Below are positions 15,840 through 24,374 of a stretch of DNA of 39,548 nt, piece by piece. A program made the position numbers and the translations under genes. Numbering within the stretch: the stretch's first letter is position 1; every line of letters starts with the position of its first letter. Origin of the DNA: Geodermatophilaceae bacterium (GTDB taxonomy: Bacteria > Actinomycetota > Actinomycetes > Mycobacteriales > Geodermatophilaceae); NCBI GenBank assembly GCA_013812145.1, contig JACCTY010000012.1, positions 1 through 39,548 of the forward strand, in the 5' to 3' direction. The notes under the pieces were generated by a model. It saw only the letters and a program-made list of their open reading frames with translations, was not told the origin of the DNA and ran no database searches.

Positions 15840-17042
15840 TTACCCGCCCGCGCGTCCGGCCAGCGCCTGGATGTCGCTGGTCAGGGTCTCGATCTGAGTG
15901 GACAGCACTGCGATCTGACGCGTCAGTGCCTCCATCGAGCTGCCGTCTGTCGGCGCGCTCGGCTCGCAGGTGGACTGGTCGGCCGCGGGCACCTGACTGA
16001 GGGTGATACCCACGTCCCGCCAGGCCGCCTGGACCGCCTGCTGTTCCGCGCTGTGGGCGCCGTACAGCTCGGCAGCCTTGGCGTAGGTGGTGTCGGCGAA
16101 CTCTTGGAATACGGTTGTCGCGCTGGAGGCTCGGAGGGATTCGTACCAGATGTGGCCGGGTGCCTCCCAGGCGTACCCACCGATTCCGATGGCAGTCAGG
16201 TAAAACGCCTTGTTGGGGATGCCGGAGTTGATGTGTACGCCGCCGTTGTCCCCCTCGTCGGTGTCTGGCAAGACGACGAACTGATCCATGTGGGCCGGTT
16301 GCGGATCCTTGCCCAGCAATTCGTTGTCGTAGGCCCCGCCCGGGGCCTTCATGCTCCGCAGGGCATCTGCGCCGATCTCCGGGGTGAACACTTCGGCACC
16401 GATGAGCCAGTCCGCGTCCTCGGCGGTTTGCCCCAAAGACCACTGCTTGACGATCGACCCCATGGCGTCCGACAGGGACTCGTTCAAGGCGCCGGACTGG
16501 TTTTGGTACTCGAATCCGGAAGTGAAATCGGTCACCCCGTGAGTCAGCTCGTGCGCGATCACGTCGAGCGAGCGGGTGAAGTCGGTGAAGACGATGCCGT
16601 CGCCGTCGCCGAACACCATTTCCAGGCCGTCCCAGAAGGCGTTGTTGTATCTGACGCCCCGATGCACGTAGCCCTGCAGCCGCATTCCCTGGTCGTCGAT
16701 CGAATTACGGTTCAGGACATCCAGGTAGAACTGACGGGTGGTCCCGAAGCCGTCGAACGCCTGGTTGACGGAGGGATCGGCCGAGGCGTCGCCGTCCTCA
16801 GAGCGGGCCAGAACCGCCGCTGCGAGGATCGTGCCGTTCTGGCAGTCGAAGATCGTTCGCCTGCCCTGCGCCGGGGCGGCGGTCCTCATGAGGGACGCCC
16901 GCACCGCCCGTTCGCCCCGTAGCCGGCTGGTGTCGAGCAGGGTGCTCATGGCCGCTCTGCGGACCTCCTCGTCGCTGCTCTCCAGAAGTTTCGCGAGGAG
17001 ATGCGGGGGAGTGATGCAACCCAGCCGGCGGTTTCTGGTCAC
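15840..17042 (-). CDS. Protealysin-like M4 metalloprotease
   Basis: A 400-residue thermolysin-family zinc protease. It has HELTH (164-168) and the third zinc ligand Glu188 in NESLSD, with GVHINSGIPNKAFY further on. Like protealysin it has no signal peptide but a short propeptide beginning with a CITPPHLL motif (Cys9), equivalent to the conserved Cys-PP-L element of protealysin precursors. The GTG at 17042 follows GAGAGG; an upstream ATG at 17120 adds 26 unrelated residues. After the usual C-terminus (AWRDVGI) there is an extra tail of about 45 residues ending in a heptad-like coiled-coil stretch (MEALTRQIAVLSTQIETL), which is unusual for the family. Confidence 0.9.
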   Translation of the reverse strand: MTRNRRLGCITPPHLLAKLLESSDEEVRRAAMSTLLDTSRLRGERAVRASLMRTAAPAQGRRTIFDCQNGTILAAAVLARSEDGDASADPSVNQAFDGFGTTRQFYLDVLNRNSIDDQGMRLQGYVHRGVRYNNAFWDGLEMVFGDGDGIVFTDFTRSLDVIAHELTHGVTDFTSGFEYQNQSGALNESLSDAMGSIVKQWSLGQTAEDADWLIGAEVFTPEIGADALRSMKAPGGAYDNELLGKDPQPAHMDQFVVLPDTDEGDNGGVHINSGIPNKAFYLTAIGIGGYAWEAPGHIWYESLRASSATTVFQEFADTTYAKAAELYGAHSAEQQAVQAAWRDVGITLSQVPAADQSTCEPSAPTDGSSMEALTRQIAVLSTQIETLTSDIQALAGRAGG

Positions 17043-17164
17043 AGGGCACCTCTCAAGCGGTCGCTGCCGCTGCAAAGGAACCGTATATCGGCCGAGGCGA
17101 TGACGACGACTCACGGTCATCGGCTGGCTACGCCAGGACGACGGACACCCTTACGCTGAGCCCT

Positions 17165-18345
17165 GTGGGGCGGCATGCGCGCAAGCAGACCTTCGGCGGC
17201 CCGGCCGTCGTGGCCGTGGCAGTCGTCGCCGCCGTCATCAAGCTGGTAATGGCTTTTGTGAAGCCCGATCCGACCTCCTCGACCGAGCAAGCCCTGACCA
17301 GCGCATCGCTAGCGCCATCGGAGACGTCGAGCCGCCTGTCCCTCGGGATCACGGCGACGCCCTCGTCAGTTCCAAGCCCGACGACTGCGGCGCCGACACC
17401 CCCCGCCGGTGTGACGCTGGCCTTCGCTGGCGACGTGCACTTCACCGGGCGCACCGGGCCGCTGCTCGACGCCCCGGCAACCGCGTTCGGGCCGATCGCG
17501 CAGACGCTGTCTGCTGCCGACATCGCGATGGTCAACCTGGAGACGGCGATCACCGAACGCGGGCAGGAGGAGCCTAAACAGTTCCACTTCAGGGCGCCCT
17601 CCACCGCCTTGGACGCGTTGGTCGCCGCAGGTGTAGATGTCGCCTCCCTGGCCAACAACCACGCTGCCGACTACGGCCCGGTCGGCCTCGACGACACACT
17701 CGCGGCGATCGATCAAGGCGGCCTGCCCGTGGTCGGTATCGGTCGCGACGCAGCGTCGGCGTACGCCCCGTATCGCACCGAGGTCCGAGGTACCGGCTTG
17801 TCCTTCTTCGCCTCAGCCAGGTTCAGGACCGGACGTACGCCGCCTGGACCGCGACGGACAGTTCGCCGGGCATAGCCTCCACCGGCGACCGGGCTCGGCT
17901 CGTCGAGGGCGTCAGGGCTGCGAGCACCGCCGGGGATGTCGCCATCGTCTACGTGCACTGGGGAGTCGAGGGCGAGCCATGCCCGACGCAGGAGATGACG
18001 ACGCTGGCCACCGACCTGGCCGCCGCCGGAGCAGACGCGATCGTCGGCACGCACGCCCATCTCCTGCTCGGAGCCGGCTACCTTGACCAGCCCGGCAGCA
18101 CCGCCTACGTCGCCTACGGCCTGGGCAACCTCCTCTGGTGGCGTACCCGTGCCACTTCAGATGACACCGGTGTCCTCACGCTGACGGTCAACGACGGGTC
18201 TGTGGTCGAGTCAGAATTCACCCCCGCCGTGATCGACGACGCGGGCCGTCCACAGCCGGTGCTCGGCCCGGCTGTGCCGGCGAAGCGAACGGGTTTCGAG
18301 CAGCTGCGCGGCTGCGCCGGCCTGCTCCTCAAGCCCGTCGGCTGA
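17165..18345 (+). pseudogene. CapA-like metallophosphatase-fold protein, one frameshift
   Basis: An N-terminal membrane anchor (about residues 13-32) and a Ser/Thr/Pro linker lead into a CapA/PGA_cap domain: TLAFAGDVHFTG, MVNLETAIT, LANNHAADYG. Near 17815-17820 one base is missing. The rest (VQDRTYAAWTATD, VYVHWGVEGEPCP, IVGTHAHLLLGAG, YGLGNLLWW) is in the next frame and ends normally at 18345. CapA proteins act in poly-gamma-glutamate or capsule export, but the large group has other roles. The single lesion means recent inactivation or a sequencing error. It starts with GTG and is divergent from the M4 protease. Confidence 0.8.
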
Positions 18346-18393
18346 CACCACGGCCCAGCTCCAACATGATCAGCTCCGGCCGCGGCACGGGTG

Positions 18394-19878
18394 TCAACGA
18401 AGCCAGCGCCGGAGCTTCGGAGCGGAGGCCCTCGACCAGACTCGGTCAAATTCCGCCAGCGACTGCTGGCCGCGTTCCTCCTCCAATACCTGGGCACGCC
18501 CGAGCGCGAAGGAGTCCGCTGCGGCGTCCGTCAGCCGGCCCAGTTCCGCCGCGCTGACCACGCTGTCCTGCACATGCCCGAGCACGCTTTGCACGTGCTT
18601 CATCCGCGAGCTGAACTTCGTCGCCGGCTTGCCGAACCGCGCGGCGACCGCCTCGGCGGCGTACCGCGCCCGCTTGGCCTTTTTACGGTTCTCGTGCAGT
18701 CGAAGCGCGCGCTCCGCGTCGGGGAGATCCGGCTCGGCTGCCGCGTCGCGCGCTCGGCGCAGCTGTTTCCACGAGCGGCGAACCAGCTCAGGCAGCACTC
18801 TTCTGGCCCCGCGGCCGGCCAGCGCGGTGAGGGGCGGCGAGCAGACCAGGGCGTCCAGAGCGTCGAGCAGACGGAAGTAGCGAGACCCGTCGAGTTCGGC
18901 CAGCAACAGCTGCCGCGCCTCCCGCCGGCGGGCCGCGAGGACACGGTCGACACGCGTCCTCAGGTCTCGATCCGCGACGTCGTCGTCGGCGAGCAGTTCG
19001 CCCAGCCGTTCCCGGATCACCTCCAGATCCCGCGCCGGGCCGAGCACCGTGCCGAGCCACCGCAACTCCTCCCGGATCGGGTCGGTGACTTCTCGGTCGA
19101 ACAGCGGCCGGTACGACGCCAGCGTGCTGCGCATCCGCCGGGTCGCGACGCGCATCTGATGGACGGCGTCCTCGGCGTCATCGCGTACGGCGGGGTCGCA
19201 AGCCTTCAACTGGTCGATCTGCTCCGCCAGGTAACGACTTACCACGGCGCCGGCCGACGACCCTTTGATCGGCGGGGACTCGGGCGGGATCCGCGACCCG
19301 AGCGTCCGCGCCAACTTCGAGCCACTGGTCGCCCGCCTCGCGCCGGCCTCGATCAGCCGGGTGCCCACCGCGTCGAGGAGACCGCGTCCACCGCCGACAA
19401 GCTCGACTTCGATCTCCCGCCAGCCGCCGTCGCCGTCGGAGGCGGTGGTGCTGACCCGATCGTCACAGACCTGCGCCAGCTCGCGGCCGTTGCCGCCGAG
19501 CAGCCGTCGTACCACCCGCGTGGTCCGGATCGTCGCAACCGGAGCCAGTCGCTGGTCGCGGACGTGGACGCGGACCAGCCGCGCCAGCGCCACAGGGACC
19601 CGGCGCCCGGCACCGAGCGGAACCCGAATCTCGCGACGCTCCTCAGCTGCCACCGGAAGTTTGAGATGCCAGCCCTCGTCCGGTCCGCCGGCACGCCGTC
19701 TCAACGTGACGTGGGCCGCGGCCAACCGCAGATCGGCCGTGTCGAAGTACGTCGCCTCCAGCTCGAACTCCTGTGCGCCAGCCTGCCTTGCCACGCCGTC
19801 CACAATGGACAGTGCCGGCAGCACGAACGCGTCGTCGACCTCGAACTTCCGCTCGACCTCCATCTGCTCATCGACCAT
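18394..19878 (-). CDS. CYTH-CHAD domain protein
   Basis: A 494-residue two-domain protein. The CYTH domain (residues 1-195) has the ExExK signature as EVERK (7-11) and further charged strands for triphosphate and metal binding. The CHAD domain (about 208-494) is all helical with conserved basic residues, including His240, Arg243, Arg247 and Arg248. CHAD binds polyphosphate and is found on polyphosphate granules, and CYTH domains often hydrolyse triphosphates; both are family knowledge. Here it stands in a phosphate-linked gene group (PhoX, PiT, Ppx). Its start is 42 bases from the divergent TSUP gene. Confidence 0.92.
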   Translation of the reverse strand: MVDEQMEVERKFEVDDAFVLPALSIVDGVARQAGAQEFELEATYFDTADLRLAAAHVTLRRRAGGPDEGWHLKLPVAAEERREIRVPLGAGRRVPVALARLVRVHVRDQRLAPVATIRTTRVVRRLLGGNGRELAQVCDDRVSTTASDGDGGWREIEVELVGGGRGLLDAVGTRLIEAGARRATSGSKLARTLGSRIPPESPPIKGSSAGAVVSRYLAEQIDQLKACDPAVRDDAEDAVHQMRVATRRMRSTLASYRPLFDREVTDPIREELRWLGTVLGPARDLEVIRERLGELLADDDVADRDLRTRVDRVLAARRREARQLLLAELDGSRYFRLLDALDALVCSPPLTALAGRGARRVLPELVRRSWKQLRRARDAAAEPDLPDAERALRLHENRKKAKRARYAAEAVAARFGKPATKFSSRMKHVQSVLGHVQDSVVSAAELGRLTDAAADSFALGRAQVLEEERGQQSLAEFDRVWSRASAPKLRRWLR

Positions 19879-19920
19879 GGCGAACTTTCTACCTCAAGTT
19901 GGCCCCTAGAGTGACCGCTC

Positions 19921-20673
19921 GTGCCCATCGGCGAAGTGCTGGCGCTGTTCGCTGCCGGACTCGCGGCCGGGACCGTCAACACGATCGTCGGGTCCGGATC
20001 GCTGATCACGTTTCCCACCCTGCTGGCGTTCGGCTACCCGCCGCTGCTCGCGAACGTGACGAACAACATCGGCGTACTGCCCGGGGCGGTCAGCGGAGTT
20101 GCGGTCTCGAGGAGGGAATTGCGGGGACAGCGGCCGAGACTCATCCGCTTGGGGGCCGGCTCCCTCCTGGGAGCAACTGCTGGTGCGCTGCTGCTTTTGT
20201 GGCTGCCGGAGGCGGTCTTCGACGGCGTCGTACCGGTACTGATTCTGCTCGCCTGCGCGCTGGTCGCCGTACAACCTCGCGTTACGGCGGCGGTCAGGCG
20301 CAGGGGACGTCCAATCGGTCACGGCGGCGTCCTGGTGTGGACAGCGGTCCTACTGACCGGGGTGTACGGCGGGTACTTCGGGGCAGCGCAAGGAGTCATC
20401 CTGATCGCCGTGCTGGGCATGTTCCTCGCTGACGACCTGCCCCGGCTCAACGCCGCCAAGAACGTGCTGGCGGGGCTGGCCAACCTGGCAGCGGCGATCG
20501 TGTTCGTGGCGGTCACCGAGGTGGCGTGGCTGGCGGCGCTGGCCCTCGCCGTCGGATCAGCGATCGGGGGTCAGTTCGGCCCACGGATCGGCCGACGGCT
20601 GACGCCGGCGGCCTACCGCACCGTCATCGTGGTCGTGGGGGTGGCGGTCTCCGTCGTGCTGCTAGTGGACTGA
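19921..20673 (+). CDS. TSUP-family (TauE/SafE) permease
   Basis: A 250-residue membrane protein of seven to eight helices in two similar halves, each with a TSUP-type motif (GTVNTIVGSGSLITFPTLLAFG near the start; GVYGGYFGAAQGVI in the second half). The family exports or moves sulfite, sulfonates or related anions, so the substrate here is unknown. The GTG at 19921 is very close to the divergent CHAD gene. The gene ends four bases before the stop of the convergent PhoX gene. Confidence 0.9.
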   Translation: MPIGEVLALFAAGLAAGTVNTIVGSGSLITFPTLLAFGYPPLLANVTNNIGVLPGAVSGVAVSRRELRGQRPRLIRLGAGSLLGATAGALLLLWLPEAVFDGVVPVLILLACALVAVQPRVTAAVRRRGRPIGHGGVLVWTAVLLTGVYGGYFGAAQGVILIAVLGMFLADDLPRLNAAKNVLAGLANLAAAIVFVAVTEVAWLAALALAVGSAIGGQFGPRIGRRLTPAAYRTVIVVVGVAVSVVLLVD

Positions 20674-20677
20674 ACCG

Positions 20678-22132
20678 TCAGCGGAAGCCGCCGATCTCCC
20701 ATGGTCCCCAGATCGCGAAACTCAGGCCGTTCGAGGACTGGATGTTGACGAACAGCGTGTGGAAGTCCGGGCTGAACGTGGAGCCCGCGAACTCGTCGTT
20801 CTCCTGCCCGGCGATGGCGTTCTGAGCGAAGTCGAACAGGATGCCGCCGGTCGTGAGACCGCGCAAGAAGTTGCCCTCGCCGCCGTCCTCGCAGATCACG
20901 AGCGAGCCGCGACGGCTCGTCGTGACGTTGTCGGGGAAGTCGAGCACCTCCTTCGAGGGGGACTCGTAGAGCAGCTCCAGGAACTTGCCGCGGGTGTCGT
21001 ACGCCCAGATCTGGCCCCTGCCCTTGCCGTATCCGACGGAGGGCAGCGGCTCGTCGGGCGGCGGTGTCCCGCCCTGAGTGGACGTGAAGTAGATCCGGCC
21101 GCGGTCGGCGATGGTCCCCTCCAACCGGGAGAACTTCGCGGCGCCCTGGGCGAAGCCCTGCAGCCCGACCGCCTGCAGTGCCGTGTCGTTCGGCGGCGTC
21201 CCACGGAATGTCGGATCCGGGTTGGGGATTCTCACCCACCGCACCGGGAACCGGGACCCGACCGCAGGCGCCGGCTCGTACACGCCGGCCAGGTCGGCGT
21301 TCGTCTCGTTGGTCACTGCGAGCATCTCCAGCTTCCCGCCGTCGAGCAGCCGTCCCACCCGCATCGGATCGGACGGCGGAAGGTAGCGGTAGAAGCCCGA
21401 TGGGAACGCGAAGTTGTCCTCGCTCTGGTACAGCGCCTGGGTGCCCGCATCCCAGGCGACCGACTCGTGCGAGAACCGGCCGGCCCGACGGACCGGCGTA
21501 CCGGGGGCGGCGACTCCCCCCACGGGAACCTCGAACAGGTAGCCGTGCTTCCGCAAACCCTCGTTCGATTGACCGGTGAAGTCGGGGCCGACGTCGTCGC
21601 CGTTGATCGTCTCCTCGCAGGTGACCCAGCTGCCCCAGGGCATCGGGCCGCCCGAGCAGTTGTTCTGCGTGCCGTTGAGGCTGACGAAGCTGCGCGAGAC
21701 GTTGCCGAAACCGTCCACCTCGACAGTCGTCGTACCGCCGCCGGTCAACGGGTCGTAGGCCTCGCTGGGATCACCGAAAGCGCCGACTGGGCCGTTCACC
21801 TCGTGATTGCGGACCAGCGTGTAAAGGCTGCCCGGCCCGGCGAAGGCCGCCATGCCGTCATGCCGGCCGGGGATGACAGTCCCGTCGGTGAGCAGCGCCC
21901 CGGTCGGGTCGAAGGAGCGGTACCGAAAGCCGCGGGGCAGCCGCAACCGGACGACGCCGTCGCGCATGTCGGGCTTGCCGACGAGGGGCCCGTAGCCGGG
22001 GAACCGGCCATCGGCAGCGACCGGCGCTGCCGAGGCGGACGCGAAAAAGCCCTGGAACGGCCCCGCGGCCAGGGCTACGCCCGTCGCGGCGGCTACCCCC
22101 TTGAGAACGGTGCGACGCTGCACGTCTGTCAT
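20678..22132 (-). CDS. PhoX-type phosphatase (DUF839), Tat-exported
   Basis: A 484-residue protein with a Tat signal (QRRTVLKGVAAATGVALAAG) and the PhoX/DUF839 beta-propeller pattern (LVRNHEVNGPVGAFG, GSWVTCEETINGD, FSHESVAWD, SEDNFAFPSGFYRY, LVICEDGGEGNF, STFSPDFHTLFVNIQ). PhoX enzymes are Ca/Fe-dependent alkaline phosphatases that free phosphate from organic esters outside the cell. Acidic ligand residues appear kept, but activity of this DUF839 branch is inferred. The ATG at 22132 has GGGAGG close upstream; the longer frame to 22168 lacks support. It is divergent from the PiT phosphate transporter. Confidence 0.87.
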   Translation of the reverse strand: MTDVQRRTVLKGVAAATGVALAAGPFQGFFASASAAPVAADGRFPGYGPLVGKPDMRDGVVRLRLPRGFRYRSFDPTGALLTDGTVIPGRHDGMAAFAGPGSLYTLVRNHEVNGPVGAFGDPSEAYDPLTGGGTTTVEVDGFGNVSRSFVSLNGTQNNCSGGPMPWGSWVTCEETINGDDVGPDFTGQSNEGLRKHGYLFEVPVGGVAAPGTPVRRAGRFSHESVAWDAGTQALYQSEDNFAFPSGFYRYLPPSDPMRVGRLLDGGKLEMLAVTNETNADLAGVYEPAPAVGSRFPVRWVRIPNPDPTFRGTPPNDTALQAVGLQGFAQGAAKFSRLEGTIADRGRIYFTSTQGGTPPPDEPLPSVGYGKGRGQIWAYDTRGKFLELLYESPSKEVLDFPDNVTTSRRGSLVICEDGGEGNFLRGLTTGGILFDFAQNAIAGQENDEFAGSTFSPDFHTLFVNIQSSNGLSFAIWGPWEIGGFR

Positions 22133-22203
22133 GGATCCTCCCAGAGTGTGACTGCCGGAGCGGCGCATTCACCGTAGATGCTGCCGTCCACGCGCGTCGA
22201 GAT

Positions 22204-22258
22204 GTTCAACCTGCTGGACGGCTACCGCTCGCCCCGAGTTCCCCAGTGTTCAATGTTC
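22204..22258. promoter_or_regulatory. GTTC repeats in the phoX-PiT spacer
   Basis: The 165-bp spacer between the divergent PhoX and PiT genes holds GTTC at 22204, 22238, 22248 and 22255, partly followed by A/C-rich bases as in actinobacterial PHO boxes (GTTCACC-type repeats of 11 bases). Spacing of 10 and 7 is imperfect, so this is only a candidate PhoP site. Confidence 0.25.
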
Positions 22259-22297
22259 CCGTGCCGCTTGCACAGACCGTTGCCCGGGGACCCTGAC

Positions 22298-23293
22298 GTG
22301 GAACTGGCAGCGATCATCACGATCGTCGCCGTCGCCCTCGCCTTCGACTACACCAACGGATTCCACGACGCCGCCAACGCAATCGCGACGTCGGTCTCAA
22401 CCCGTGCGCTGACGCCGCGGACCGCGCTTGTGATGGCGGCGCTGTTCAATCTTGTCGGCGCGTTCCTCGGCACGAAGGTCGCCACAACCGTCGGTTCGGG
22501 CATCATCGATCCACCGGCCGGCACGCAGGGATTGCTGGTCGTCTTTGCCGCGCTCGTCGGCGCGATCATCTGGAACCTCGTCACCTGGTACTTCGGTATG
22601 CCGTCGTCCTCCTCGCACGCCCTGATCGGCGGGCTGGTCGGTGCGGCATTGGCCGCGTCCGAGACGGTGCAATGGAACGGAGTCCTCGACAAGGTCATCA
22701 TTCCGATGGTCGTATCGCCGATCGTGGGTTTCGCCTTGGCCGGCCTGCTCATGTACGGCCTGCTCTGGGCGTTTCGCAGGGCCAACCAGCACAAGGCGAT
22801 GCGCGGCTTCCGGCGCGCCCAGATCGTGTCCGCCGCGGCGATGGCACTGGGGCACGGCCTGCAGGACGCGCAGAAGACGATGGGCGTGATCGTCTTGGCC
22901 TTGGTCATCGGTGGATATCAGACTGGGTTCGACGTGCCGTGGTGGGTGATCCTGCTGGCCGCCGGCGCCCTCAGCGCCGGGACATACGCCGGTGGCTGGC
23001 GGATCATGCGCACGCTGGGGCGCCGGATCATCGACCTCGACCCGCCGCGTGGCTTTGCTGCTGAGGTGACCGCGGCCGGAGTCCTCTACACCACGGCGTT
23101 CGTGTTCGCCGCCCCGATCTCGACCACCCAGACCATCACCTCGTCGGTCCTCGGCGCGGGCGCGACGAAGCGGCGATCGGCGGTCCGGTGGGGGGTGGCG
23201 GGCAACATCCTGGTCGCGTGGATCCTCACCCTCCCGATGGCAGGCTGCGTCGCCGCGGCGGCGTACCTGACGCTGAGCGTGATCCTCACCTGA
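22298..23293 (+). CDS. PiT-family inorganic phosphate transporter
   Basis: A 331-residue permease with about ten helices. The two PiT signatures are FHDAANAIAT (23-32 region) in the first half and GHGLQDAQKT (185-194) in the second. A central loop has FRRANQHKAMRGFRRAQ. PiT proteins import phosphate as a metal-phosphate complex with protons. The GTG at 22298 gives normal family length and follows GGGGA; the longer frame from 22178 adds 40 residues that do not resemble PiT and would cover the spacer. No DUF47 partner gene is adjacent. Confidence 0.92.
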   Translation: MELAAIITIVAVALAFDYTNGFHDAANAIATSVSTRALTPRTALVMAALFNLVGAFLGTKVATTVGSGIIDPPAGTQGLLVVFAALVGAIIWNLVTWYFGMPSSSSHALIGGLVGAALAASETVQWNGVLDKVIIPMVVSPIVGFALAGLLMYGLLWAFRRANQHKAMRGFRRAQIVSAAAMALGHGLQDAQKTMGVIVLALVIGGYQTGFDVPWWVILLAAGALSAGTYAGGWRIMRTLGRRIIDLDPPRGFAAEVTAAGVLYTTAFVFAAPISTTQTITSSVLGAGATKRRSAVRWGVAGNILVAWILTLPMAGCVAAAAYLTLSVILT

Positions 23294-23300
23294 TCCGGCG

Positions 23301-23326
23301 GCTCGGCTGGTGGCACAATGCCGAGC
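23301..23326 (+). repeat. 7-bp hairpin at a small gene start
   Basis: GCTCGGC and GCCGAGC pair across a 12-base loop, eight bases after the PiT stop and directly before the ATG at 23327. It could end PiT transcription or shield the start of the small downstream gene. No U-run follows. Confidence 0.45.
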
Positions 23327-23578
23327 ATGTCCAGCACCAAGAAACCGGCCGGTAGTCCACCTGATCGGTCTGAGCCTGATCAGGTTGACCAGGAGCACGC
23401 GGCCGACATGGAGGCAGCGAAGCAGGCGTTGGCCCGCGTCGCTGCCGCCCGCGAGGCCAGGGCCGATGCGCTGCGCAATGTCAGGTCGGGTGGACGAGGT
23501 GGCTCGAAGGTCTCCGGCCGCGGCCGGGGCCGCGGCGGAGGCGCCAGCACCTCGGTCAACAAGTCCGGCGACCGCTAA
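23327..23578 (+). CDS. Small hydrophilic protein with Arg-Gly-rich tail
   Basis: An 83-residue protein (86 if ATG 23318 is used). The middle is a charged helix ([25 protein letters not shown]). The C-terminal third is Gly/Arg-rich ([18 protein letters not shown]), like RGG segments that bind nucleic acid. I do not recognise a family. The end overlaps the convergent Cys-rich gene by 23 bases. Without a clear ribosome site the start is uncertain. Confidence 0.55.
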   Translation: MSSTKKPAGSPPDRSEPDQVDQEHAADMEAAKQALARVAAAREARADALRNVRSGGRGGSKVSGRGRGRGGGASTSVNKSGDR

Positions 23579-24338
23579 CGAGGCCAGCGGGATGAGCGGC
23601 GATCAACCCCTGCCTGATCCGCTGGGCGCAGAGCCGCGCGAGGACGTCGTACGCCGGCTGTCCGATGAGGGCCACCAGCTCGGGACCATAGGTCAAGTAG
23701 AGGGGTTCGGCACCGACATAGGCCTCCGGTGAGCTCGTGCACCACCAGTGCAGGTCGTGACCACCGGAGCCCCAGCTGCGCCGGTCGAATTCGGTGAGCG
23801 TGCTGGTGAGCACGCGGGTGTCGTCGGGGCGGGTGACCCAGTCCTGCTCCCGTCGTACCGGCAGCTGCCAACAGACGTCGGGTTTGGTCTGCAGCGGATG
23901 CCGGTCCGTGCGCAGGGCCAACGCATGCAGCGCGCAGCCTTCGCCACCGGCGAAGCCGGGGCGGTTGAGGAAGATGCACGCACCGTCGACTACCCGGGTG
24001 CGCTTGCGGTTGTGCTCATCACCCACCGAGTCGCGCTCGGTCCACGACTCCTGCCCCGCGTCATGTAGCTGCCACGTCTCAGGGGTCAACTCCCGCATCG
24101 CTCGGCGTACCCGCTTCTGATCGGCGGTGTCGGTGAAGAACGCCCCGTGTGTGCAGCAGCCGTCGTCGGGCCGGCCGCGAACGATGCCGTGGCAGCCGGC
24201 TCCGAAGATGCACGTCCACCGTGAGCACAGCCAGGTCAGGTCGGCGCGGACCACATGCTCGGCGTCATCCGGGTCGGTGAAGTCCACCCACTCCCTGGGA
24301 AAGTCGAGCGGTACCTCCGGCTGCGGCCGCTTCGGCAT
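23556..24338 (-). CDS. Conserved Cys-rich protein (Rv0495c type)
   Basis: A 260-residue soluble protein with a cysteine cluster in the first third ([15 protein letters not shown], then [11 protein letters not shown]) and further Cys downstream ([27 protein letters not shown]). The layout suggests a bound metal or Fe-S centre, as in YkgJ-like cysteine-cluster proteins; this is inference. It stands divergent from ppx, as Rv0495c does from ppx1 in M. tuberculosis, and I take it to be the same gene by position. The ATG at 24338 ([20 protein letters not shown]) was preferred over the longer frame, which would overlap the ppx start. Confidence 0.8.
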   Translation of the reverse strand: MPKRPQPEVPLDFPREWVDFTDPDDAEHVVRADLTWLCSRWTCIFGAGCHGIVRGRPDDGCCTHGAFFTDTADQKRVRRAMRELTPETWQLHDAGQESWTERDSVGDEHNRKRTRVVDGACIFLNRPGFAGGEGCALHALALRTDRHPLQTKPDVCWQLPVRREQDWVTRPDDTRVLTSTLTEFDRRSWGSGGHDLHWWCTSSPEAYVGAEPLYLTYGPELVALIGQPAYDVLARLCAQRIRQGLIAAHPAGLVSGRRTC

Positions 24339-24374
24339 GCCGGCCAGCTTAGGCCGGTGAGTTAGCGTGGCCGG

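Noticed and set aside
15693-16922. 409-codon plus-strand frame over the M4 protease
   Set aside because: The opposite strand encodes HELTH and other M4 motifs; the plus frame has no family pattern.
18391-19914. 507-codon plus-strand frame over the CYTH-CHAD gene
   Set aside because: It is an antisense shadow; CYTH and CHAD signatures are on the minus strand.
20759-22177. 472-codon plus-strand frame over the PhoX gene
   Set aside because: The minus strand has a Tat signal and PhoX motifs; the plus frame is Arg/Ala/Gly-rich without motifs.
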